A stretch of DNA of 64,000 nt, taken from NCBI GenBank assembly GCA_963718355.1, contig CAVQZA010000004.1, positions 372,001 to 436,000 on the forward strand. Reading direction: 5' to 3'. How positions within the stretch are numbered: position 1 is the first letter of the stretch; every line of letters starts with the position of its first letter. Below, piece by piece: positions 1-8,141 of this stretch. Source of the stretch: CAVQZA01 sp963718355 (lineage in GTDB: Bacteria > Actinomycetota > Thermoleophilia > Gaiellales > Gaiellaceae). The notes beneath the pieces are model-generated. The model searched no databases. It was not told the DNA's origin and saw only the letters and a list, made by a program, of their open reading frames with translations. A program made the position numbers and the translations under genes.

Positions 1-49
1 ACGATCACGAACCGAAAGGCCTCGGCCTCGCTGCGAAGCGGATTGCGCA

Positions 50-643
50 CTAGAGAATGTAGATCGTGGTGTAGACGATGATCCACATCACGTCGACGAA
101 GTGCCAGTAGATCCCGGCGATCTCGACGCCGTCGTGGTGCTCGGGCGAGAAGTGGCCGCGGAAGGCGCGGATCGTCATGCACGTGAGAATCGTGAGGCCG
201 ACGAGGACGTGGGCGCCGTGGAGGCCCGTGAGGCTGTAGAAGACGGAGCCGAACGCGCCGTTCGACGGCGCGAAGCCGATGCGCGAGTACTCCATCAGCT
301 GCGTGATGAGGAAGGTCAGGCCCATCAGCACGGTGAGCACCAGCCCGGCCTGCATCCCGAAGCGGTTGCCCTTCTTGATCGACGTGAGCGCCCAGTGCAT
401 CGTGAAGCTCGAGGTGACGAGAATCAGCGTGTTGACCCCGGCGACGTACACCGGCAGGTGGAACGGCGGCGTCGGCCACGGCACCTGATTCACGACGCGA
501 ATGAAGAAGTACATCGCGAAGAACGCGCCGAAGACCATGATCTCGGACGCGATGAACAGGAACATGCCGAGCACCTCGCGGTTGACCTTCGAGCTCGCGT
601 GGGCGACCGGCGGGCCGTGGTGATGGGCTGCGTGCGCCTCCAT
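50..643 (-). CDS. coxC: Cytochrome c oxidase subunit III
   Basis: Subunit III of the heme-copper oxidase, a membrane subunit that stabilises the catalytic core. The 197-aa protein has a His-rich N-terminus (residues 3-9) and five hydrophobic segments, with the family features S-E-I-M-V-F near residue 32 and the C-terminal Y-W-H-F-V-D-V-M-W. The five-helix form of about 200 aa is usual for this type. I chose the ATG at 643 because it overlaps the coxA stop as ATGA and starts where homologs start; the longer open frame upstream is shadow sequence. It is the last of three coupled cox genes; no subunit IV is visible in the 49 bases downstream. Confidence 0.93.
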   Translation of the reverse strand: MEAHAAHHHGPPVAHASSKVNREVLGMFLFIASEIMVFGAFFAMYFFIRVVNQVPWPTPPFHLPVYVAGVNTLILVTSSFTMHWALTSIKKGNRFGMQAGLVLTVLMGLTFLITQLMEYSRIGFAPSNGAFGSVFYSLTGLHGAHVLVGLTILTCMTIRAFRGHFSPEHHDGVEIAGIYWHFVDVMWIIVYTTIYIL

Positions 644-2571
644 CAGTGGCTCGGGACTCCTTCGGGCACGGTCTCGTGCGACGGCGCCATGATCGCGTGG
701 CGCGCACCCGGGACGCCGTACTCGTACGGGCCGCCGACGACCTGCGGGATCTCGTCGAAGTTGAAGATCGGCGGCGGCGAGGAGACGAGCCACTCGATCG
801 TGAGCGCGTTCCACGGGTTCGCGGGGGCCTTCTCGCCGAAGCGCCAGCTGTAGACGACGTTGTAGAGGAACACGATCGTCGAGGCGCCGAGCGCGAAGGA
901 CGAGATCGAGATGAACATGTTCCAGTCGGCGAACTGCGGCGCGTAGTCGGCGACGCGGCGCGGCATCCCCTGCAGGCCGATCAGGTGCATCGGCAGGAAG
1001 GTGCAGTTGAAGCCGATGAACGTCAGCCAGAAATGGAGCTTGCCGAGCTTCTCGTTGTACATCCGCCCGGTCATCTTCGGGAACCAGTGATAGACGCCGG
1101 CAAAGATCGTGAAGAGCGCCCCTCCGAACAGCACGTAGTGGATGTGGGCGACGACGAAGTACGTGTCAGAGGCGTGGATGTCGACCGGCACCGAGCCGAG
1201 GTAGATCCCGGAGAGCCCGCCGAGCAGAAACATCGAGATGAAGCCGAGCACGAAGAGCATCGGGGTCGTGAAGTGCAGCTTCCCTTCCCACATGGTCGCT
1301 AACCAGCTGAACACCTTGATTCCCGTCGGGATCGCGATCAGCAGGGTCGTGATCATCATCGGCACGCGCAGCCAGGGCGCCATGCCGGCGACGAACATGT
1401 GGTGCGCCCACACCGAGAAGCCCAGGACGAGGATCGCGAGCAGAGACATCGCCATCAGCCGGTAGCCGAAGATCGGCTTCCTGGAGTGGATCGAGATCAC
1501 CTCCGAGATGATCCCGAAGCCCGGTAACACCATGATGTAGACGGCCGGATGCGAGTAGAACCAGAAGATGTGCTGGTAGGCCAGCGTGTAGCCGCCCTGC
1601 GAGACGTTGAAGAAGTTCGTGTGCATCACGCGGTCGAACATCACGAAGAACTGCGAGCCCGCGATGAACGGCGTCGCGAGCACTACGAGCAGCGAGGTCG
1701 TGAAGTTCGCCCACACGAGCAGCGGCATCCGCCAGAAGGTCATCCCCGGCGCGCGCATGGTGATGATCGTGACCAGGAAGTTGAGCGCCGTCATGATCGA
1801 CGAGGCGCCGGCCCACTGGACGCCCATGTTGAAGAAGACCTGGCCGAGCGGCTGGTGCACGGCAAGCGGCGCGTAGCCCGTCCAGCCGGTCGCGAACGGG
1901 CCGCCCGGCACGAAGAGGCTCGAGAGCATGATCACGCCGGCCATCGGCAGCAGCCAGAACGAGAGCGCGTTCAGCCGCGGGAAGGCCATGTCGGGCGCGC
2001 CGATCATCAGCGGCAGCACGTAGTTCGCGAGCCCGGCGAACGCGGGCACGATCACGAGGAAGATCAGCAGCGCGGCGTGGACGGAGAAGAGCCCGTTGAA
2101 CGTCTGCGGGTCGACGATCTGCATCCCCGGCCGCGCGAGCTCGGCGCGCATGATCAGCGCGAGCATCCCGCCGGCGAGCAGGAAGAAGAGGTTGGTGCCG
2201 AGGTACTGGACGCCGATCACCTTGTGGTCGGTGTTGACCTTGAAGTAGTCCTTCCAGCTGTGCGCGCCGTGGCTGGAGTGGTCGTCCTCCTCCGTCGGCC
2301 GTCCGAGGAAGTAGTGCACCCAGTAGTCGAAGACGCCGATCCCCGAGAGGAACCCGAGCGGGACCGTGGTGAGGCTGATCGTCGTGATGACGTCGCCCTT
2401 CCACAGCGGGTACCACCCCTCGAGGTAGCGGACGATCACCATGATCGCCGCGCCGATCCCGAAGGCGAGCAGCATCATCCAGGCCGCGCGCAGGAAGCCC
2501 GGGCGCATCAGGAAGTTGCGCTTCTTGGGTGTGGTGTGGTGTTCGCCGCTGGAGATGATCTCGGTCGTCAC
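643..2571 (-). CDS. coxA: Cytochrome c oxidase subunit I, A2 type
   Basis: Catalytic subunit carrying heme a and the heme a3/CuB centre; reduces O2 to water and pumps protons. The protein is 642 aa, about 90 longer than a minimal subunit I, because of an N-terminal extension with two extra hydrophobic segments (about 29-48 and 62-80) and a His/Asp-rich linker (96-104). H165 fits the heme ligand, HH390-391 the CuB ligands, and V-A-H-I-H-Y a later heme/CuB motif. Residues 339-345 read Y-S-H-P-A-V-Y: the glutamate of G-H-P-E-V-Y is absent and the YS pair marks the A2 class (as in Rhodothermus and Thermus caa3). The start is GTG, overlapping the coxB stop as GTGA. Confidence 0.95.
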   Translation of the reverse strand: MTTEIISSGEHHTTPKKRNFLMRPGFLRAAWMMLLAFGIGAAIMVIVRYLEGWYPLWKGDVITTISLTTVPLGFLSGIGVFDYWVHYFLGRPTEEDDHSSHGAHSWKDYFKVNTDHKVIGVQYLGTNLFFLLAGGMLALIMRAELARPGMQIVDPQTFNGLFSVHAALLIFLVIVPAFAGLANYVLPLMIGAPDMAFPRLNALSFWLLPMAGVIMLSSLFVPGGPFATGWTGYAPLAVHQPLGQVFFNMGVQWAGASSIMTALNFLVTIITMRAPGMTFWRMPLLVWANFTTSLLVVLATPFIAGSQFFVMFDRVMHTNFFNVSQGGYTLAYQHIFWFYSHPAVYIMVLPGFGIISEVISIHSRKPIFGYRLMAMSLLAILVLGFSVWAHHMFVAGMAPWLRVPMMITTLLIAIPTGIKVFSWLATMWEGKLHFTTPMLFVLGFISMFLLGGLSGIYLGSVPVDIHASDTYFVVAHIHYVLFGGALFTIFAGVYHWFPKMTGRMYNEKLGKLHFWLTFIGFNCTFLPMHLIGLQGMPRRVADYAPQFADWNMFISISSFALGASTIVFLYNVVYSWRFGEKAPANPWNALTIEWLVSSPPPIFNFDEIPQVVGGPYEYGVPGARHAIMAPSHETVPEGVPSH

Positions 2572-3590
2572 GGGCTTACCGTCTTCGTCGAGGTGGGCAC
2601 CAGGTAGTTAACCAGTGCGTCGAGCTGGTCCTTCGGCAAGGAGCCGAAGTTTCCGGGCATCACGTTCTTCGGGAAGCCGGGAGCAATGTAGGCGTTCGGG
2701 TCGGTGATCGACTGGCGGATGAAGTCCGGCACCGAGAGCCCTGCCAGCTGCGCATCCTTGGCGAGGTTGTCGAGGTCGGGGCCGACCTTGCCCGTTGCCC
2801 CTGCCGGCGTGAAGGTGTGACAGGCGGCGCAGCCCTGGTTGACGAAGACCGCCTTGCCCGCGGCGGGGCCGCCGCCCGAGACCGCCGCAGCGGTGTTCTT
2901 TGTCCACGCCTCGAAGTCGGCCGCCGTCATCACGATCGCCTCGGAGCGCATCAGCGCGTGACCGAGCCCGCAGAGCTCGGTACAGATCAGCGGATAGGTG
3001 CCGAGCTTGTCCGGGGTGATCACGAGCGTCGTCGTGATCCCCGGCACCACGTCCTGCTTCTGCGCGAACTCCGGCACCCAGAACGAGTGGATCACGTCCC
3101 TCGAGTTCATCTCGAGCTTCACCGGCCGGTTGATCGGCAGCCGCAGCGCGCCGGCGCTCACGTTGCCGTTGTGCGGATAGGCGAACTGCCACGCAAACTG
3201 CTCTGCGGTCACCTTCACAATCAGCGGATTCGTGCCCGCGTCGGAGTTCTTGGAGAGCACGATCGCGCTCACGATCCCGATCACGATCACGAGGATCGTC
3301 GGCACGACCGTCCACGCGATCTCGAGCCGCGTGTTGCCGTGGATCGGCGGGCCGTCGCTGTGATCGTCCGGCGCCGCGCGGAAGTGGATGATCGAGTACG
3401 CGAGGACGGCGACGACGACCGAAAAGACGAAGATCGAGATTCCCGTCGCGAGCCAGTAGAGGAAGAAGATCCGACCCGCCTGGCGCGACGCGGCTTCCGG
3501 AAGCCAGTTGAAGCCGAGGGCGACAGCCGTCGCGAAACCCGCCGCGACGAGGCTGTACAAAACGAGCTCGAAAATGGCCCCCCTGCGCAC
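2568..3590 (-). CDS. coxB: Cytochrome c oxidase subunit II with fused cytochrome c (caa3)
   Basis: Electron-entry subunit. The 340-aa protein has two membrane helices (about 8-28 and 43-68, with a further hydrophobic stretch at 92-112), then a cupredoxin domain whose CuA ligands are visible: H168, C203, E205, C207, H211 and M214. A C-terminal cytochrome c domain follows, with C-A-A-C-H at 254-258 and a Met ligand in N-V-M-P-G. The fusion defines a caa3 oxidase, which can receive electrons without a separate soluble cytochrome. The GTG start at 3590 gives an M-R-R-G-A-I N-terminus as expected. A TAGGCT element sits 8 bases upstream, with no ribosome-binding site, suggesting a leaderless message for the whole cox operon. 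Confidence 0.95.
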   Translation of the reverse strand: MRRGAIFELVLYSLVAAGFATAVALGFNWLPEAASRQAGRIFFLYWLATGISIFVFSVVVAVLAYSIIHFRAAPDDHSDGPPIHGNTRLEIAWTVVPTILVIVIGIVSAIVLSKNSDAGTNPLIVKVTAEQFAWQFAYPHNGNVSAGALRLPINRPVKLEMNSRDVIHSFWVPEFAQKQDVVPGITTTLVITPDKLGTYPLICTELCGLGHALMRSEAIVMTAADFEAWTKNTAAAVSGGGPAAGKAVFVNQGCAACHTFTPAGATGKVGPDLDNLAKDAQLAGLSVPDFIRQSITDPNAYIAPGFPKNVMPGNFGSLPKDQLDALVNYLVPTSTKTVSP

Positions 3591-3598
3591 GCCGGGTG

Positions 3599-3604
3599 AG
3601 CCTA
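3599..3604 (-). promoter_or_regulatory. Predicted -10 element of the cox operon (leaderless)
   Basis: TAGGCT on the minus strand, 8 bases before the coxB GTG, fits the TAnnnT pattern seen before eleven other starts in this window. With a usual 6-9 base gap to the transcription start, the mRNA would begin at the start codon. No -35 box is evident. Confidence 0.45.
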
Positions 3605-3657
3605 CTGGACCAGGCGGCGGGACCGCAAAAGAACCTCGTCAGGTATACCTAGCGAGG

Positions 3658-4986
3658 ATGATCCGGGTCCTGGCAGCCGCCGCCGCCATGGTCGTTCTCG
3701 TCGCCTCCCCCTCAGCATCCGGAGGCCGGAGCACCTCGCTGACCGTTGCCGCGACTTCGGTGCAGCCGCGGTCGTCGTCGGCCGCGATCGGCTGGCAAGC
3801 GAGTGCCGCCGCGAAGGTCGTCGTCTCCTACGGGCTCACGGGCGACTACGGCGTCTGGACGAAGGCACAACTCGGCCGCTCGGGCCAGGCATTGCTCGCC
3901 GGGCTCGAGCCGAACACGACGTACGTCTTCCGGCTGATCGCGACCACCGGCTCGTCGCGGGCGGAGTCGCGCGGGACGTTCACGACCGGCCCGATCGCCG
4001 CCTGGACGACCGCGACGACGACGCGCAACGCGCTCTTCCTCGACTGGCAGGCGTTCTTCCCGCGCATGGTGTGGCGGGAGTGCGCGTCGGACTTCCCGGC
4101 GAGCATCGCGGCAGGGATCAACGTCTTCATGGGCAGCTGCGGCAGCGGCCCGGCCCAGCTCGCAGCGCTTTCGGGCAAGGCCTACTCGGTGCTCGATGCA
4201 CGCGAGAGCACGGGCGTGGACGGACGGGGCCTGATCGGCTGGTACCAGCCCGACGAGGCGGACGACTCGGGCAAGCCGCTCGCGTCGCTGCCGCCCGCGA
4301 AGCAGACGCACCGCGTCAGCTTCATCACGCTCTCGAACCATTTCTTCAGCGGAGCCAATCCCCTGCCCCAGGGGAACCCGTCGTACCCGAAGCTGATCGC
4401 GCCGGTCGACTCGGTCGGCTTCGACCTCTACCCGCTCCAGATCTGGTGCAGGACTGACGCATTCCAGGCGGTCTTCCAGGCTCAGCACGAGCTCACCACG
4501 CTCGCAGCAGGCAAGCCGACCTTCCAGTGGATCGAGGCGGCGACCTGGAACGGCTGCGCGGGCAAGCCGCGCTCGCCGACGCCGCAGACCGTCCGCGCCG
4601 AGACGTGGCTCGCGATCGCCGGCGGCGCACGCGGAATCGGCTACTTCCCGTACTACTGGCCTGCGGCGATCGGCAAGGAGATCGCGAGTGTCAACCGCGA
4701 CATCACGGCGCTCGCTCCGGCGCTGCTCGGCCCCGAGGCAGCTGTGACGACCTCGCAGGGCACTGTCTACGCGGGTGCGCGCAGCTTCGACGGCGCCCGC
4801 TACGTGATCGCGGTGAACGCGTCGCTGAAGACGACGAAGGCGACCTTCGCGCTGCCCGGCCTCGTCACGACGGTCGGGTGGGTCTACGGTGAAGGTCGCT
4901 CGGTGCCGGTCACGAAGGGGACGTTCAGCGACTCATTCGCGCCGCTCGCGGTGCACATCTACATCGTCGCACCGCCCGGCTGGTAG
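3658..4986 (+). CDS. Secreted protein with Fn3-like and glycoside-hydrolase-like domains
   Basis: Exact function not recognised. The 442-aa protein starts with a signal peptide (residues 1-22, R-V-L-A-A-A-A-A-M-V-V-L-V-A). A fibronectin-III-like beta domain follows (about 25-110, with L-E-P-N-T-T-Y-V-F-R-L). A larger domain (about 120-440) resembles a TIM-barrel glycoside hydrolase: candidate acidic residues lie in Y-Q-P-D-E-A-D and Q-W-I-E-A-A, and aromatic patches in D-L-Y-P-L and G-Y-F-P-Y-Y-W. It probably acts outside the cell on a polysaccharide, but the substrate is unknown. The ATG at 3658 is chosen because it opens the signal peptide; TATACC 8 bases upstream is an imperfect -10. The MFS gene follows after 3 bases. 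Confidence 0.7.
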   Translation: MIRVLAAAAAMVVLVASPSASGGRSTSLTVAATSVQPRSSSAAIGWQASAAAKVVVSYGLTGDYGVWTKAQLGRSGQALLAGLEPNTTYVFRLIATTGSSRAESRGTFTTGPIAAWTTATTTRNALFLDWQAFFPRMVWRECASDFPASIAAGINVFMGSCGSGPAQLAALSGKAYSVLDARESTGVDGRGLIGWYQPDEADDSGKPLASLPPAKQTHRVSFITLSNHFFSGANPLPQGNPSYPKLIAPVDSVGFDLYPLQIWCRTDAFQAVFQAQHELTTLAAGKPTFQWIEAATWNGCAGKPRSPTPQTVRAETWLAIAGGARGIGYFPYYWPAAIGKEIASVNRDITALAPALLGPEAAVTTSQGTVYAGARSFDGARYVIAVNASLKTTKATFALPGLVTTVGWVYGEGRSVPVTKGTFSDSFAPLAVHIYIVAPPGW

Positions 4987-4989
4987 CCG

Positions 4990-6435
4990 ATGACGCGCAC
5001 CCAGAGGATCACGCTCGGTGCGGCGATCCTCGGCTCTGCGGTTGCGACCCTCGACGGCACGATCGTCAACGTCGCGCTGCCGGCGATCGAGAAGGACCTC
5101 GGCGGCGGGCTGCCCTCGCAGCAGTGGGTCTCGAACGCGTACCTGCTCGCGCTCGGGTCGCTGATCCTGATCGGCGGCTCGCTCGGCGACATCTACGGGC
5201 AGCGGCGCGTCTTCGCGATCGGGGTGACGGCGTTCGGCGTGCTCTCGCTGGCGTGCGCGGCGGCGCCGACGATCCAGGTGTTGATCGTGGCTCGCGCGCT
5301 GCAGGGTGCCGCCGGCGCGCTGCTGGTGCCGAGCTCGCTGGCGATCATCGTCGCCACGTTCTCCGATCATGAGCGAGGCGCGGCGATCGGCTCCTGGACG
5401 GCGTGGGGCGGGATCGCGGCGATCGTCGGCCCGCTCGCCGGGGGTGTGATCGTCGACCAGACCTCGTGGCGCTGGATCTTCGCGATCAACGTGCCGCTCG
5501 TCGCGGCGACGCTCGTGCTGATCTTCCTCGGCGTTCCGAAGGCCCAGCATCTCGTCGAGCGGAAGGTCGACTTCCTCGGCGCGGGGCTCTGCGCGCTCGG
5601 GCTCGGCGGCGTCGTGTTCGCGCTGATCGAACAGCCGCGCTACGGCTGGTCGAGCCCGGTGATCTGGGTGCCGCTCGTCGGGGGCGCAGTCACATTCGCC
5701 TCGTTCCTCTTCTACGAGAGCCGCACCGCGCAGCCGATGCTGAAGCTCGACCTGTTCCGGCGGCGGAACTTCTCCGTGGCGAACGCCGAGACGCTGGCGA
5801 TGTACGGCGGGCTCTCGATCCTCTTCTTCTTCCTCGTGATCTTCCTGCAGCAGGTCGCCGGTTACACGGCGCTCCAGGCGGGGCTCGCGACCGTGCCGGT
5901 GACGCTGATCATGTTCGCGCTGTCGCGGCGCTTCGGCGCGCTCGCCGACCGCTACGGCTCGCGGCTGTTCATGGGCGCCGGGCCGCTGATCGCCGCTGCC
6001 GGGATCCTGCTCTTCCTTCGCACCGGCATGCACACCTCGTACCTCACCGACCTGCTGCCTGCGTTGCTGATCTTCGCCGTCGGGCTGTCGATGACTGTGG
6101 CGCCGCTCACGGCGACGGTGCTCGCCGACGCCGATCAGACCGACGCCGGGATCGCCTCGGCGATCAACAACGCGATCGCGCGGGTCGCAGGGCTCGTCGG
6201 AATCTCGGTGATGGGCGTCGTCGTGGCGAGCTCGCTCCCCGGCGACACGTTCGGACGCGACCCCGGGTCGGTGCGGGCGTTCCACGAGGCGGTCGTGATC
6301 TGCGCGCTCCTCGTCGCGTCGGGCGGCGTGGCGGGCGCGATCGGGATCGTCAACCCGCGGCGACGCGTCAGCGCGGAGCACTGTTCAGGCGGCCAGCTCG
6401 CGGGTGTTCCCGAGCCCGCGGCGGAGCTAGACTGA
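4990..6435 (+). CDS. MFS transporter, DHA2 (EmrB/QacA) drug-efflux family
   Basis: Inner-membrane proton-coupled efflux pump of the 14-helix DHA2 group, 481 aa. Supporting motifs are L-D-G-T-I-V-N-V-A-L-P near residue 21, the MFS loop signature G-D-I-Y-G-Q-R-R near 65-72, W-R-W-I-F near 158, and alternating hydrophobic segments throughout. It starts 3 bases after the preceding gene, so the two are probably cotranscribed. Substrate cannot be read from the sequence. The last 15-20 residues are hydrophilic and overlap the promoter proposed for the next gene. Confidence 0.9.
   Translation: MTRTQRITLGAAILGSAVATLDGTIVNVALPAIEKDLGGGLPSQQWVSNAYLLALGSLILIGGSLGDIYGQRRVFAIGVTAFGVLSLACAAAPTIQVLIVARALQGAAGALLVPSSLAIIVATFSDHERGAAIGSWTAWGGIAAIVGPLAGGVIVDQTSWRWIFAINVPLVAATLVLIFLGVPKAQHLVERKVDFLGAGLCALGLGGVVFALIEQPRYGWSSPVIWVPLVGGAVTFASFLFYESRTAQPMLKLDLFRRRNFSVANAETLAMYGGLSILFFFLVIFLQQVAGYTALQAGLATVPVTLIMFALSRRFGALADRYGSRLFMGAGPLIAAAGILLFLRTGMHTSYLTDLLPALLIFAVGLSMTVAPLTATVLADADQTDAGIASAINNAIARVAGLVGISVMGVVVASSLPGDTFGRDPGSVRAFHEAVVICALLVASGGVAGAIGIVNPRRRVSAEHCSGGQLAGVPEPAAELD
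6428..6433 (+). promoter_or_regulatory. Predicted leaderless -10 element
   Basis: TAGACT ends 7 bases before the ATG at 6441 and overlaps the stop codon of the MFS gene. It matches the recurring TAnnnT-N6-9-start pattern, and no Shine-Dalgarno sequence lies between it and the ATG. Confidence 0.45.
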
Positions 6436-6440
6436 CCGCG

Positions 6441-7055
6441 ATGTCGGACTTCATCTCCCGCGGCTTTCACGGACGCCGGCGCGAGCCGGAGGGCGAGGCG
6501 GGCCGCATCCCGCCGGGCCAGTACGAGACCCACGACTTCCCGGTTCTCTCCGCCGGCCCGACGCCGCACACGCGGCTCGAGGACTGGACGTTCTCGGTCG
6601 GCGCCGGCGACGAGAAGAAGACCTGGACCTGGGAGGAGCTGCAGGCGCTCCCGCACGAGACGCCGACGGTCGACATCCACTGCGTCACCCGCTGGTCGAA
6701 GCTGGACACGTCCTGGGAAGGCGTGTCGATCGACACGCTGCTCGCGGAGGCCGGCTACGTCGACACCCATCCATACGCGCTCGTCTTCGCGGACGGCGGC
6801 TACACCACCAACGTGCCGATCGAGGATCTCACCGGCGGCAAGGCGTGGGTCGCGTTCGGCTACGACGGCGAGCCGCTCGAGCCCGAGCACGGCGGCCCGG
6901 CGCGTCTGCTCGTCCCTCACCTCTACTTCTGGAAGAGCGCGAAGTGGGTGCGCGGGCTGGCGCTGCGCGACGAGGACGAGCCCGGCTTCTGGGAGCAGAA
7001 CGGGTACCACATCTACGGCGACCCGTGGCTCGAGCAGCGGTACTCGGGCGACTGA
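6441..7055 (+). CDS. Sulfite oxidase-like molybdopterin oxidoreductase (YedY/MsrP-like, cytosolic)
   Basis: Molybdopterin-binding oxidoreductase of the sulfite oxidase fold, 204 aa. The likely Mo ligand is C81 in H-C-V-T-R-W-S-K, with the family patterns T-W-E-E-L (63-67) and S-W-E-G-V (91-95) around it, and the C-terminal G-F-W-E-Q-N-G-Y-H. Unlike E. coli MsrP it has no twin-arginine signal, so it should stay in the cytosol. It overlaps the downstream reductase gene, and a DUF6510 gene follows that. The trio looks like one electron-transfer unit in which the reductase feeds the molybdoenzyme. Substrate is unknown; sulfoxide reduction is one guess from the family. Confidence 0.88.
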   Translation: MSDFISRGFHGRRREPEGEAGRIPPGQYETHDFPVLSAGPTPHTRLEDWTFSVGAGDEKKTWTWEELQALPHETPTVDIHCVTRWSKLDTSWEGVSIDTLLAEAGYVDTHPYALVFADGGYTTNVPIEDLTGGKAWVAFGYDGEPLEPEHGGPARLLVPHLYFWKSAKWVRGLALRDEDEPGFWEQNGYHIYGDPWLEQRYSGD

Positions 7056-7753
7056 GCTGGCAGGTCGCGACCGTCGAGGCGGTCGTCGACGAGACGCCTC
7101 GCGTTCGGACACTTGTCCTCGACATTCCCGAGTGGGCCGGCCATCGCGCGGGGCAGCACCTCGACGTGCGGCTGACCGCGCCGGACGGCTATCGCGCCGA
7201 GCGCTCCTACTCGCTCGCCTCGCCTCCGGGCGCGCCGGTCGCGATCACCGTCGAGCGGCTCGACGACGGCGAGGTCTCGCCGTATCTCGCCGGGGAGCTG
7301 CGGGCAGGCGACTCGCTCGAGCTGCGCGGGCCGATCGGGGGCTACTTCGTCTGGGGCCCTGACGACGGCGGGCCGCTGCTGCTCGTCGGGGGCGGCTCCG
7401 GGATCGTGCCGCTGATGGCGATGCTGCGCCACCGCCGCGACGGGGGCAGCGATGTGACGGCGCGGCTCTTGTACTCGTCGCGAACGCTCGAGGACGTGAT
7501 CTACAGCGAGGAGCTCGCGGGGATCGGCGCCGAGGTGATCCAGACGCTGACGCGGGCGCAGCCGCCGGGCTGGACCGGGTACTCGCGCCGCGTCGATGCA
7601 GCGATGCTCGGGGAGGTCGCCTGGCCCGCCGCGGACGACCCGCGCGTCTTCGTCTGTGGCCCGACGCCGTTCGTAGAGACCGTGGCGAGCGGGCTCGTCG
7701 AGCTCGGCTACCCGCCGCAGCGCGTGAAGACCGAGCGGTTCGGGGGCGCGTGA
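7052..7753 (+). CDS. FAD-binding ferredoxin-reductase-type oxidoreductase
   Basis: FNR-family flavoprotein moving electrons between NAD(P)H and a partner, about 233 aa. The FAD-binding motif is R-S-Y-S-L-A-S; the NAD(P)-binding part has G-G-G-S-G-I-V-P-L and V-F-V-C-G-P-T-P-F. No plant-type 2Fe-2S domain is attached, so a separate carrier or direct transfer is needed. Start is uncertain: the best match to homologs (S-W-Q-V-A-T-V) begins at a CTG overlapping the preceding TGA (7052); a GTG at 7025 is the nearest conventional start. The tight overlap with the molybdoenzyme gene supports a shared job. Confidence 0.82.
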   Translation: MSWQVATVEAVVDETPRVRTLVLDIPEWAGHRAGQHLDVRLTAPDGYRAERSYSLASPPGAPVAITVERLDDGEVSPYLAGELRAGDSLELRGPIGGYFVWGPDDGGPLLLVGGGSGIVPLMAMLRHRRDGGSDVTARLLYSSRTLEDVIYSEELAGIGAEVIQTLTRAQPPGWTGYSRRVDAAMLGEVAWPAADDPRVFVCGPTPFVETVASGLVELGYPPQRVKTERFGGA

Positions 7754-8010
7754 TGCAGGCCCTCGACGGCAACGCGATCGGCGGCCTGCTGTGGGAGGTG
7801 TTCCGCGAGGACCTGACCGCCGCGACGAAGGTCTGCGGGGGGTGCGGCGATCGTGGCCCGCTCGCCGAGGTCGTCGTCTACCTGCGAGCGCCCGGGACGG
7901 TCGCGCGGTGCCGGGCGTGCGGAAACGTGCTGATGGTCCTCGTCTCGGTGCGCGGCGTATGGTCGGTAGACCTGCGCGGCCTGGCGGACCTCGCCGTCAC
8001 ACTCTCGTAA
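7753..8010 (+). CDS. DUF6510 family small zinc-ribbon-like protein
   Basis: An 85-aa protein of the DUF6510 type, known mainly from actinobacteria next to this molybdoenzyme/reductase pair. It has two C-x2-C-G knuckles (C-G-G-C-G near residue 27 and C-R-A-C-G near 56), which could bind zinc or, as in rubredoxin, iron. The N-terminus L-D-G-N-A-I-G-G-L-L is characteristic of the family. The ATG at 7753 overlaps the preceding stop by one base; the GTG at 7750 is an alternative. Function is not established; an electron-carrier role is inference from position and knuckle spacing. Confidence 0.8.
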   Translation: MQALDGNAIGGLLWEVFREDLTAATKVCGGCGDRGPLAEVVVYLRAPGTVARCRACGNVLMVLVSVRGVWSVDLRGLADLAVTLS

Positions 8011-8141
8011 CCATCATGTCCCGAAGGAGCGTGACTTTCCGCCTCCGGCCGTGAGGCCGAATCCCAGTCGCAGACTCACGCCTTGTCCAAACGAAACAGG
8101 TCCCAGTGCCTGACCCCACGGTGGTTCGTTTCGCCGTCTGT
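8011..8141. repeat. Intergenic region with hairpin and REP-like palindrome
   Basis: This 131-base gap between convergent genes contains two structures. A short hairpin (CGGCC, GTGA loop, GGCCG) lies at 8046-8059. A nested inverted repeat follows: outer arms AAACGAA (8089-8095) and TTCGTTT (8125-8131), inner arms CAGG (8097-8100) and CCTG (8109-8112). The nested element resembles REP palindromes spread by RAYT transposases, though no such transposase is in the window. Either could act as a weak bidirectional terminator. No gene is seen here. Confidence 0.45.

Noticed and set aside
1549..2607. 352-residue plus-strand frame opposite coxA
   Set aside because: Composition is Arg/Glu/His-rich, typical for the antisense of high-GC genes, while the coxA motifs are unmistakable.
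4933..6381. 482-residue minus-strand frame opposite the MFS gene
   Set aside because: Antisense shadow with extreme Arg/Asp content and no hydrophobic core; the MFS signature is on the plus strand.
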